Assembly (NCBI GenBank): GCA_002010665.1
Contig: MTON01000013.1
Coordinates: forward strand, 1-64,000
From: Candidatus Aminicenantes bacterium JdFR-78
Lineage (GTDB): Bacteria; Acidobacteriota; Aminicenantia; JdFR-78
Length of the DNA: 64,000 bases
Direction: 5' to 3'
How positions within the stretch are numbered: the stretch's first letter is position 1; the number at the start of each line of letters is the position of its first letter. A program made the translations under genes and the position numbers. The notes beneath the pieces were generated by a model that was not told the origin of the DNA, ran no database searches, and saw only the letters and a program-made list of their open reading frames with translations. Positions 19,609-28,483 of this stretch are shown here, in pieces.

Positions 19609-20826
19609 TTAAAGATTTGAAAGAAGGGCTAAATACTTCTGAACGCATTTCCTTCTATCAAAGTGCTTTTCTGCATATCTCCTTCCCTTCTTTCCCATAT
19701 TTTCAGCTAAATTTCTCTCTTTATAAATCTTTAGAATTGCTTCAGATAATTCATCAAGATCACCGGGGTTAATAAAGAATCCGCATTCTGCTTCCTCAAT
19801 GATTCTTTTCGCATCACTTGCTGGATTTGCAATACAAATCACAGGTCTTCCTACAGCCATAATACATTGAAGTTTACCTGGAACAACAGGAGTTTTTAAA
19901 TTTTTATTTAATGTCACAAGACAGATGTCCGATGCTTGAAGCATTTCCTTATACAAATTAGGTGATTGGTGGGATAATAATCTAACATTTGTTAATTTTT
20001 TCTCTACCACAAACCTTTCAATGACTGGACGTGCTATCCCATCTCCTGCAAAGACAAATATAATATTAGAATAATTACGAAGTTTCTCTGCAATTTCTAT
20101 AATCTCTTCTAATCCCTGTGCAAAACCCATTGTCCCTGCAAAGGAAACAATGAAAGCATTGTCTAAATGGTTAATCTTGCGCCACCCATTTAACTTTTCA
20201 CCAGGCTTTAAGATATCGAGATCTATCCAGTTCTCAACTACATGGACCTTCTGTGATGGTGCTCCTCTTTTTACCAGAAAATTCCTATTTCCTTCTGAAT
20301 GAACAATTATAGCATGAACTTTTTTATAAATATATAACTCCATCCATTCAGCAAGTCTAATAAGAAATCTATTTCTTAAAAGTCTAAGGTCAATCACAGT
20401 TTGTGGATATATATCCTGTACATTCACTATTACTTTTCCTCTCCAGATTTTACTAAAAATATATCCTGAAAGCGCCAGAGGTAGAGGAGGAGAATAAACA
20501 ATAATAAAGTCATATTTTCCCAAAAATATACCACTCACAAGAAAACTAAAAGAGGTCCACAAATGATCTAAAGCCCTTGCTAGTGGAATGTGTTTTGGAG
20601 CAGGAAGACTTTTAATTCGATAAATTTTAATTCCATTTTTGCTTTCTTTATTAAAGAAAATTCCTTTTCTTTGTTTTACCCCAGAAGCTAAATATCGTTC
20701 AGGTATTCTTGTAAGGACTGATACACTATAACCTTGATTTTGTAAATCTTCAGCAAGCTCGGAAAAAAGTCTAGCAGCAGAGTTCAATACTGGGGGAAAA
20801 TCCTGGACTAATAAAAGAACTTTCAT
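19609..20826 (-). CDS. Glycosyltransferase family 4
   Basis: 'VLLLVQDFPPVLNSAARLFSELAEDL', 'SFAGTMGFAQGLEEII', 'GKLQCIMAVGRPVICIANPASDAKRIIEEAECGFFINPGD'. Confidence 0.9.
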   Translation of the reverse strand: MKVLLLVQDFPPVLNSAARLFSELAEDLQNQGYSVSVLTRIPERYLASGVKQRKGIFFNKESKNGIKIYRIKSLPAPKHIPLARALDHLWTSFSFLVSGIFLGKYDFIIVYSPPLPLALSGYIFSKIWRGKVIVNVQDIYPQTVIDLRLLRNRFLIRLAEWMELYIYKKVHAIIVHSEGNRNFLVKRGAPSQKVHVVENWIDLDILKPGEKLNGWRKINHLDNAFIVSFAGTMGFAQGLEEIIEIAEKLRNYSNIIFVFAGDGIARPVIERFVVEKKLTNVRLLSHQSPNLYKEMLQASDICLVTLNKNLKTPVVPGKLQCIMAVGRPVICIANPASDAKRIIEEAECGFFINPGDLDELSEAILKIYKERNLAENMGKKGRRYAEKHFDRRKCVQKYLALLSNL

Positions 20827-20840
20827 TACTGGTTTATGTG

Positions 20841-20867
20841 TGAATGAGTGAATGGGCAGATGAGTGG
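20841..20867. repeat. Octamer word array (TGAATGAG TGAATGGG CAGATGAG TGG)
   Basis: Read directly; inverted relative to the CTCATNNA octamers at 21254-21285 on the other side of the 4HB gene. Confidence 0.85.
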
Positions 20868-20880
20868 TTAAAAATATTAT

Positions 20881-21241
20881 TTACTTTTTGCTTTTCAGGT
20901 ATTTAATAAAGTTTATCAATCTTTTTCTGATAGTTTCTATGTCCTCAAAAAGTTTAGCATTCTGAAAAAATCCTAATTTTCTCGCTATAATGCATTGAGT
21001 TTCCAATTCTGAAAAGGAACCAAGCGCTACATAAAGAAATCTTAAAAATTCCTTATTACTTAGCCTTGCAGCTCCTTCCGCGATGTTTGAAGGAATTGAA
21101 ACGGCCGTCCTCTTCATCTCAAACCCTAGACCATACTTTTCCTCTTTTGGAAATTCTTCTACAATATCATATACATTTTTAACAAGCTCAATACTTTCTT
21201 TCCATATGTTTAAATATGTTTAAATCCTTATGTGTTTTCAT
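20881..21241 (-). pseudogene. Four-helix-bundle protein gene disrupted by a 10-bp tandem duplication
   Basis: Frame 1 MKTHKDLNIFKHMERKY*; removing one TATGTTTAAA copy (21205-21214 / 21215-21224) gives MKTHKDLNIWKESIELVKNVYDIVEEFPKEEKYGLGFEMKRTAVSIPSNIAEGAARLSNKEFLRFLYVALGSFSELETQ... Confidence 0.9.
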
Positions 21242-21253
21242 TTCCCTTTATGC

Positions 21254-21285
21254 CTCATCCACTCATATACTCATTTACTCTTACA
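21254..21285. repeat. Octamer word array overlapping the oxidoreductase C-terminus
   Basis: CTCATCCA CTCATATA CTCATTTA CTCTTACA. Confidence 0.88.
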
Positions 21286-23540
21286 CTTCTGCATTCTTTT
21301 AAACTTTTTTCAATCGCAAACGTTGTTAATGTAGTATAAACATATTCTTCAAAAGAAACTGGATTTTTTTCTTTTTTAATTGCTGACATTAAAACTTCCA
21401 TTTCTTTTCTATGACCTCTATCTATTCCAAACCAGTTTTTAATTTTTTTCTTCTCGCCTTTATAGATAAACTCAGCTTTTCTAAAATTATCAATCACTCC
21501 TACTGCACCTCCACCAAATATTTCTACTCTTTCCCTTGTATATCTTTTATCTCCTGACGCAATGTAGAGAATTGAGCCAATTGCACCATTTTGCATTTTT
21601 AATATTATAGACACATTATCACTTTCTTTATAAGCTCTTGATTCAAGATTTTGAGCAAATACTTCCACTGGCAAGGAATCTGTAAAATATTGAATTAAAT
21701 CAATAAAGTGACATACTTCTCCAATTATTCTTCCTCCTCCATTTTCTGGGTCGTGAACCCAATGCTCTGGTGGAACATAACCCGCATTTATAGTTATATG
21801 AATCGAAAGCGGTTCTTGAATTTGCCTAAATTTCTCTCTAAGCCAGACTGAGAAAGGAGAAAACCTTCTATTAAATCCCACCATTAAAATTGGTGAATAG
21901 TTATTGGTTATTTGTGATTGGTAATTGGAAATGATTTCTTTAAGTTGTTCTATATTAATGCATAAAGGTTTTTCGACAAAGATATTTTTGTTTGCTTTTA
22001 GTGTCTCTATAATAAAATAAGCGTGAGAGTCATGTCTTGTCATTATAAAGATAAGATTTATTTCTTTATCATTTAAAATTTCTTTATAATTAGTTGTAAA
22101 ATATTTGAAACCAAATTTTTTAGCAACATGTTGTGCTTTATATCCTGTAGCTGTTGCAACTCCTTTTAATCTTACATTTTCCATTTTCTTTAGAATCGGA
22201 AGAATTGTTCCAGTAGCAAAAACGCCAGCACCAATCACTCCAACCGTAACAACATCAGTCTTCATTCTAAGTGTTAGAGGTTCTTTGACTTTCTTTTCTA
22301 CCTTAATCTCATATTTTCTAACATTAATCCAATCACTAACACTAATGCTATCATCTAACACTTCCTTAGAAGGGTATTGAATTATTACTCCAAGAAAGGA
22401 TTCTTTTCCTTTTAAAATCATTTCATAGGCTTTTAAAGCATCATCTATTTTGAATCGATGTGTTATTAATTTTTTTACATTAACATTTCCTTTTGCAATT
22501 TGATGCAAGAATTCTTCCATATTTCTTTTTGCAGTCCATCTTGCATAGGCATAGGGATAATCAATGTTTTTTTCTGTATAAAGTGGGTCAAAAATTCCGG
22601 GCCCCCATGCTCTTGATACACAAAGCTCAAGTTCTTTCTCAAAGAATATTTTTCTCGGAATTTCAAGACCTACAAGACCGCTTGCTATTATCTTTCCTCT
22701 TTCCCTTGCGACCTCTGCGGAGATTTCCAGAGGCTCATTACTTTTTGTCGCTGCCATTATAATCACAGAATCAAAGCCTTGAGGCGCAAATTCTCTCGCA
22801 GAATTTATAACATCAACTTCTCTTGAAACTACACCTCCTCCTGCACCATTCTCAATCGCCATTTTTACCCTCTCTTCAGAAATATCTATTCCAAAAACAT
22901 GACATCCATTAGCCTTTAAAAGTTGAACAGTAATCTGTCCTAAAAGACCCAGACCTATAACAGCAACTCTGTCACCAAGAGAAGGATTTGCAAGTCTCAC
23001 TGCTTGAAGAGCAATACCTCCAAGAGCAGCAAACGCTCCCTCCTCGAAACTAATATAGTCATTAGTTAATCGGCTGTTGATTATTGGTTTATTTTCTCTA
23101 TTAACATGGCGTTTAGGGAGGTGGACGCATAAATTAACTGGAACACACACAATTTCAGCATGGGAAGCATAACTGCTTCCTGCACATGCTATCTTATCAC
23201 CTTTTTTAAAACTTTCCACTCCTTCTCCTACATCCAAGACAATTCCTGCACATGAATACCCCAGAGGAACTGGAATATCGAGTTTTGCCATAACCGCCTT
23301 ATATGTCTCCATAATTCCCTCTGCCTTTAATTTTTTAATAACTTGCTTAACAAGGTCAGGCCTCGCTCTCGCTTTTCCCAGCAAACTTTTCTTAGCTATT
23401 TCAAGCATATATTTTTCAGTTCCTACACTTACTAGAGAAGTCACATTTTGTACCAATACAAAACTTCTCTTTAATGCAGGAGGCGGAATCTCAACTAGCT
23501 GAATCTCACCCGTCTTGTAATTTTGAATTATTTGTTTCAT
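21255..23540 (-). CDS. Bi-domain oxidoreductase: zinc-alcohol-dehydrogenase-like + Gfo/Idh/MocA-like
   Basis: N-half 'VAVIGLGLLGQITVQLLKANGCHVFGIDISEERV'; C-half 'VGVIGAGVFATGTILPILKKMENVRLKGVAT' and 'EKPLCINIEQLKEII...VGFNRRFSPF'. Confidence 0.9.
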   Translation of the reverse strand: MKQIIQNYKTGEIQLVEIPPPALKRSFVLVQNVTSLVSVGTEKYMLEIAKKSLLGKARARPDLVKQVIKKLKAEGIMETYKAVMAKLDIPVPLGYSCAGIVLDVGEGVESFKKGDKIACAGSSYASHAEIVCVPVNLCVHLPKRHVNRENKPIINSRLTNDYISFEEGAFAALGGIALQAVRLANPSLGDRVAVIGLGLLGQITVQLLKANGCHVFGIDISEERVKMAIENGAGGGVVSREVDVINSAREFAPQGFDSVIIMAATKSNEPLEISAEVARERGKIIASGLVGLEIPRKIFFEKELELCVSRAWGPGIFDPLYTEKNIDYPYAYARWTAKRNMEEFLHQIAKGNVNVKKLITHRFKIDDALKAYEMILKGKESFLGVIIQYPSKEVLDDSISVSDWINVRKYEIKVEKKVKEPLTLRMKTDVVTVGVIGAGVFATGTILPILKKMENVRLKGVATATGYKAQHVAKKFGFKYFTTNYKEILNDKEINLIFIMTRHDSHAYFIIETLKANKNIFVEKPLCINIEQLKEIISNYQSQITNNYSPILMVGFNRRFSPFSVWLREKFRQIQEPLSIHITINAGYVPPEHWVHDPENGGGRIIGEVCHFIDLIQYFTDSLPVEVFAQNLESRAYKESDNVSIILKMQNGAIGSILYIASGDKRYTRERVEIFGGGAVGVIDNFRKAEFIYKGEKKKIKNWFGIDRGHRKEMEVLMSAIKKEKNPVSFEEYVYTTLTTFAIEKSLKECRSVRVNEYMSG

Positions 23541-23635
23541 CGTTTAATCTCTTACTTTATTTACATTCTAAAATATAAAATTTCTTCTTGATTATCTTTA
23601 TTATGGCTTTCTCTGTCTCCATATTATCAGTAAAG

Positions 23636-23736
23636 TGCGAATCTGACCAGCACTTACACCGCTGGAGGTAGATCGGCATCAGTATCTCGGTCAGTTGTAG
23701 CTTAACCATTTTGTAATTCTAGATGACCTGTTTCAT
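23636..23736 (-). pseudogene. Decayed fragment of the 5' end of a bi-domain oxidoreductase gene
   Basis: Manual translation MKQVI*NYKMVKLQLTEILMPIYLQRCKCW aligns with MKQIIQNYKTGEIQLVEIPPPALKRSFVLV of the intact downstream gene. Confidence 0.68.
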
Positions 23737-24299
23737 TGATTCCACCATTCTAAGAAATGATCGCAGATCGTAAAGTACGCAACCTCTATCCCTAATCTTC
23801 TCCTACGCTTGCGCTGCCTCCTGCTTGATTACGAACCTCCACCTAACCCACCAATCAAAGTAATTTCCCGTCGACCGTCTAAAACTCTATACCTAAATGT
23901 ACCAATTATTGAGGGTATTCCCCGTCATGCTTTTCAAGACCAATGTGTTCAAGTGTCAAGTTTATAAGTTACATGTCAAAGCTATTTGCAGCCGAGTCAT
24001 TCTGTAGGAAATCTTCCTGAATGACCGTTAGGTTAGGATTATTCTCAAAATAAAAGTACAAAATCGTAAACAGAAACCATATAGGCAGCTTTAGTAAGAA
24101 TAAATGGTGACAGTGAGTTACCCTCCCTTATTGAGGATATAAAAGTACATTCTTACGACGTGTCGGTAAGTAAAGTCATACTCAATATCCCTATTTGAGC
24201 GTCCTCCAAAAACACGAAAGCTCTTCGTACTCTCTCACGCATATGGACTTTAAGAAGACCACCGGAAATAAAATCAGTTTTGCATCACCTGCCCCGGAG

Positions 24300-24513
24300 A
24301 CGCTGCCATACGGGCCTTGACAATGACTTTACTTAGGGATCTACTCAGACCAGAGTTTGCTAACCAATTTCTTCTTACCATCCCCAATTTGTACTTCTCT
24401 ATGCCCGAATTGACCAAGAAACCACATTTCGCACAGCCGGGCTTGAGTGCCAAAAGTGGCGTATCGACTACTTCTAACTGCTCCGTCTTGCAGCTTTGTA
24501 GAATCTATTTCAA
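24300..24513 (-). pseudogene. Second decayed fragment of the 5' end of a bi-domain oxidoreductase gene
   Basis: LK*ILQSCKTEQLEVVDTPLLALKPGCAKCGFLVNSGIEKYKLGMVRRNWLANSGLSRSLSKVIVKARMAAS aligns with MKQIIQNYKTGEIQLVEIPPPALKRSFVLVQNVTSLVSVGTEKYMLEIAKKSLLGKARARPDLVKQVIKKLKAEG. Confidence 0.8.
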
Positions 24514-24531
24514 TATCTTGCCTCCTCAACC

Positions 24532-25716
24532 CTAACAGTTGATGTTACGAGTCAGACGTTTATAGAGTTTGTAGTGACCCTCGACACACTGATCCAAACT
24601 GAAGTTCTCTTGCACTGCCCTTCTTGCGTTCAGACCAATTGCTCTAGCTATTTCCCGGTTTTGTAGAAGTTGAATAATATACTTAGCAAGAGCATGTGTA
24701 TCTCGAGGGGGAACGAGAAAACCGGTTCGTCCATGGTCTATTTGCTCGGCAACACCACCTACATTTGTCGCTACAACTGGCCGTTCCATAGCCATAGCTT
24801 CGAGGATGGCTATGGGAGTCCCTTCTTGCAATGAGGCCATAGCAAAAACATCGAAGGTGCTCAACAACTCTCGAACATCGTCTCGACCACCTACAAATTT
24901 TACAATATGTTTAAGGCCTAGCTTAATAACTTCTTTGTGGAGATAATTGGCATAATGGGTTTGCGTGGAAGGAGTAGGACCTACAATGATAAGTCGTACA
25001 TTTGAAATGTGATGTACTACTTTAGCCATTGCTCTAATGAGGTATTCGTATCCTTTTGCAGGATTTATATTACCGACAGATCCAACGATGCCCCCATCTG
25101 GGGTAGCTCTCAGTTCTTTGCGGAGCTTGACAGTTATCTCTAAAGGAACTTTGTGAGGAGCAAAATAGCTAGTATCAACAGGTTCATGTAAAATAGTTAC
25201 CGAGGAGTATAACACTTTATCGCCAAAGTAATAATATTTAGTGCGTTCCGAAACTAAAACTATTTGTGAAGCAAGTTTTTTAACTAAAGGCATAAGTGCT
25301 CTTACAGCCATTTGAGGATAATGGTTCCCAATGAGATGCCAAAGAAGGGGCAATTTAGATAGACGTGCGGCAATACCTGCTTGTAAACCCAAAAGGCCAT
25401 TTACGTGTATTACATCTACCCTACTTTTTTTCATAACCTTGCGAAGAGCAAGCACAGTACTTAAGAATGAAGTCGCCCAATTTATATCGGATATGGTCGC
25501 TTTAATTCCTCGGGGTAGTCGAGGATAGGTTAGACTTATTTGATGAACCTCAAACCCTTCAGAACTAGCCCGGACATGAAATTCGCCCTCTGCCCGGGGG
25601 GTTACAATAACAGTTTCTACGCCTCTGGAGCGTAATTCCTTGGCCACCTTTAAAATCCGAACCTGAACCCCTCCCATCCTATTGTCCATAACCACGTTCA
25701 ATACACGCATTGTCAA
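24532..25716 (-). CDS. Glycosyltransferase family 4
   Basis: 'MRVLNVVMDNRMGGVQVRILKVAKELRSRGVETVIVTPRAEGEF', 'GSVGNINPAKGYEYLIRAMAKV', 'EGTPIAILEAMAMERPVVATNVGGVAEQI'. Confidence 0.93.
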   Translation of the reverse strand: MTMRVLNVVMDNRMGGVQVRILKVAKELRSRGVETVIVTPRAEGEFHVRASSEGFEVHQISLTYPRLPRGIKATISDINWATSFLSTVLALRKVMKKSRVDVIHVNGLLGLQAGIAARLSKLPLLWHLIGNHYPQMAVRALMPLVKKLASQIVLVSERTKYYYFGDKVLYSSVTILHEPVDTSYFAPHKVPLEITVKLRKELRATPDGGIVGSVGNINPAKGYEYLIRAMAKVVHHISNVRLIIVGPTPSTQTHYANYLHKEVIKLGLKHIVKFVGGRDDVRELLSTFDVFAMASLQEGTPIAILEAMAMERPVVATNVGGVAEQIDHGRTGFLVPPRDTHALAKYIIQLLQNREIARAIGLNARRAVQENFSLDQCVEGHYKLYKRLTRNINC

Positions 25717-25731
25717 TACCTCCTTATTTTG

Positions 25732-26886
25732 CTAAGATTGAAGTTCAATTCTTTTGTTACTCAAAGAGTACAATCCATAAAAACTATCCTTAGCCCTCTC
25801 TCTAGCTATAGATGTGGATAAGTTTGCTCGAAACTTATTTGGATCTTTCGATAGATTGTTTAAATATTTACCGAATGCTCCTGTAAGAATTTCTTCTATT
25901 GATATAATAGCATGAGCAGGTAGACCAATATATTGAGCTAGTGCCTGACACTTTGGATGATAACCAATCATTAATAAAGGAATATCACAAAGATAAGCAA
26001 ATAGAGATGAATGGAAACGCATTCCTATGAAGGCATCGCAAGTGGCAACTTGGGATAGCATTTTTATAGGATTAGGATTATAAGGGATTAATTCTACACG
26101 CGCAGTTGGTTGTAATCGCTTATATAATAATTTTGTGATTGTGACATCGTCCTCTTTCGATTTACCTCTGAAGACAAAAAGGCGGATTATCCTTTTATCA
26201 TTTTCTCCAAGCCATTTGTTCAGTTCTTTAGCAATCTCATGTATAAACAAGAGATCTTTTTTCTTATTACCACAATAAATCTCAAAAAACGGCAAAATAG
26301 AAACTCCAAAGATTATATTTTTTCTACCATCTCTAGTTTGAGCTATGTTACTGTTAGATTGAGGTTGAAGCAGAGCAGCAAGATCAAATGCCAATGAAGT
26401 TTTATGCTCTAAACCTAGCGATTTTAACACCTCATAAGATTCTCGCTCTCTTACACTTATATAATCTACTAGTTTGCAAATTAATTTTGCTAAAAATTTA
26501 CCCCAACTTGTTGAAATTGGGCCAATACCTATACTAAGAAGGTAGACTTTCTTCCTCAAAAGTTTGCATCCTAAAAAGAAGGCAAACATCCTAGTTAAAA
26601 TCTTAAGATACCTAATGTTTCCTTGATAGTCCTGAATGTGAGTGCCCCCACCCAATATAATAGCTTGCGAGCGCAAAGTCTCCAATAATACCCTTCTTAC
26701 TTTTAAATCCACAAATTTAGTCGAGCTTTTAAGTTCTGAAGGTACATGTATAGGCCTTGATGTAAGCACTATAAATTGAGCATAAGGAAATAGATTATGA
26801 AGTCCTTGTAGAAGACCGTATATCATTGCATCGTCACCTGTATTTTTGCAGCCGTAATAGCCGAAAATTAAAACTCGCTTTATCAT
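25732..26886 (-). CDS. Polysaccharide pyruvyl transferase family protein
   Basis: 'GYYGCKNTGDDAMIYGLLQGL', 'LGGGTHIQD', 'DAFIGMRFHSSLFAYLCDIPLLMIGYHPKCQALAQYIGL'. Confidence 0.9.
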   Translation of the reverse strand: MIKRVLIFGYYGCKNTGDDAMIYGLLQGLHNLFPYAQFIVLTSRPIHVPSELKSSTKFVDLKVRRVLLETLRSQAIILGGGTHIQDYQGNIRYLKILTRMFAFFLGCKLLRKKVYLLSIGIGPISTSWGKFLAKLICKLVDYISVRERESYEVLKSLGLEHKTSLAFDLAALLQPQSNSNIAQTRDGRKNIIFGVSILPFFEIYCGNKKKDLLFIHEIAKELNKWLGENDKRIIRLFVFRGKSKEDDVTITKLLYKRLQPTARVELIPYNPNPIKMLSQVATCDAFIGMRFHSSLFAYLCDIPLLMIGYHPKCQALAQYIGLPAHAIISIEEILTGAFGKYLNNLSKDPNKFRANLSTSIARERAKDSFYGLYSLSNKRIELQS

Positions 26887-26983
26887 TATTTAACTCTTTC
26901 CTTTCTGTTTTCTTTTAATATAAATATATTTGTTCTTTTCCAGTTCGTTTCAAAAAAGTTTGACAATCATTCTTTTCTAATCG

Positions 26984-28474
26984 CTAATCTCTCCTTGGTA
27001 ATCTAACATACCCATAGACCGTTACTAAGCCTATCAAAACCCAAAAACTTTCTATACCAAATAAGTTATCATAATACAAATTAGCTGCCATCAATGCAAG
27101 AAGACTCGATAGAAGACCGCTTCCAAGAGCAGAAAGATGGTCTGGAATTTGCGGGTTACTTATTTTTCGAATACTCTGTATTGAAATTAATATTAAAAAT
27201 GTAGTTACAGGAAAAAAACCCATTAACCCTAATTCACTGAGAATAGTAAGATAAAAGATATGGGTAGTAGAAGCATCCCTTCGGTAGCCATATTCAAATT
27301 CAAAATTAGCTAGTCCTATTCCCAAAATAGGTTGATTTAAGAATGCTCTAACTCCGTTACGGGCTCTCTCTATACGGTCAAAAAGTCCGGTTGATAAACG
27401 AGCGTGGAGGAAATCTGAGTATTTAATAATACCTTTATCAAATAGTCCAACATTTACTAAACTTAAGAATAAAATAATAAAAAAGCATCCAAAGAAAGCA
27501 TATTTCATAAATAGGCTTGTAGTGATATTTCTATGCAATCTAGTTAGTACTAATCCTCCTATCCCTAAACCGAAAAGAGAACTTCTAGAAAAAGTGAAAA
27601 GTAGTCCGAAAAAAGAAACAAAGATATATAGCAACAGAACAATCTTAATGGCAAATTTCCTTTTCTTTTGTTTATAATAAAAAAATAAACTTAAAGAGAT
27701 TAGTATGATTGATGTTAGAAAATAACCGAAAAAATTTGGGTCAGTAAAGCTCCCTATGACTCTAGGTAAAGAAATATCAGCTGAAACTCTCGCATAAATT
27801 TGTGCTAATTTGGGGAGATAGATAAAGTTACTAAAGGGAAGAATAGGAACATCATGGTGAAAAAACCAGTACATAAGTTGATACCCTCCTAACAGTAGAG
27901 GGATAATTCCAGAAGCTAAGTAAGCATAACTTAAAATAACAATCCTACGTTTGGTAGAAATAAGAAATGTCATAGAAACAACCAGAATTAATCCGATCAA
28001 ATGGTTCAAAAAAAAGATCGGGGCAAGACTTTTCTGCTGAGGATAAGATCGAATAAGGCCTATAGCATAAGCTATTCCTATTAAAAACATTAATAATAGT
28101 ACTAATTTAAACCTTAAAATATAATTATCAATTTGACTTCCTTTGAGGGCTATTCCTAAAATTCGAATAGAAAGGCTTATGACTAAGAAGATAAAAAACA
28201 TTCGAAATATACTAATATTGAAATCCCAAGGCGTTTTAACACGATAGACATATAATGATGAAGACAGAATAAGTATGACGAGGAGCCAAAATGGCTCTAT
28301 CCATAAGGAGAATAGAACTCCCATAATAAGAATAGTAAGAATAAGACCCGTAAAAAAAGAGATCCCAATAAGGATTCCTAATATAATACTAATACATACA
28401 ATTAAGAGCCACAAAAGAAGCTCTTTCTTTCTCAAAGAGCCAGTGATATAATTATTATCCATATTTTTCAACAA
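26984..28474 (-). CDS. O-antigen polymerase/ligase-like membrane protein
   Basis: Multi-TM; 'PRVIGSFTDPNFFGYFLTSII', 'FLNQPILGIGLANFEFEYG' motifs of the Wzy_C/O-antigen ligase family. Confidence 0.85.
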   Translation of the reverse strand: MLKNMDNNYITGSLRKKELLLWLLIVCISIILGILIGISFFTGLILTILIMGVLFSLWIEPFWLLVILILSSSLYVYRVKTPWDFNISIFRMFFIFLVISLSIRILGIALKGSQIDNYILRFKLVLLLMFLIGIAYAIGLIRSYPQQKSLAPIFFLNHLIGLILVVSMTFLISTKRRIVILSYAYLASGIIPLLLGGYQLMYWFFHHDVPILPFSNFIYLPKLAQIYARVSADISLPRVIGSFTDPNFFGYFLTSIILISLSLFFYYKQKKRKFAIKIVLLLYIFVSFFGLLFTFSRSSLFGLGIGGLVLTRLHRNITTSLFMKYAFFGCFFIILFLSLVNVGLFDKGIIKYSDFLHARLSTGLFDRIERARNGVRAFLNQPILGIGLANFEFEYGYRRDASTTHIFYLTILSELGLMGFFPVTTFLILISIQSIRKISNPQIPDHLSALGSGLLSSLLALMAANLYYDNLFGIESFWVLIGLVTVYGYVRLPRRD

Positions 28475-28483
28475 ATACCCACT

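Noticed and set aside
13192-21241. Complete diversity-generating retroelement
   Set aside because: 4HB proteins resemble Avd, but no reverse transcriptase and no TR/VR pair were seen in the window.
24317-24535. 72 aa plus-strand and 62 aa minus-strand ORFs
   Set aside because: Overlap the decayed oxidoreductase fragment, which explains the sequence better in another minus-strand frame.
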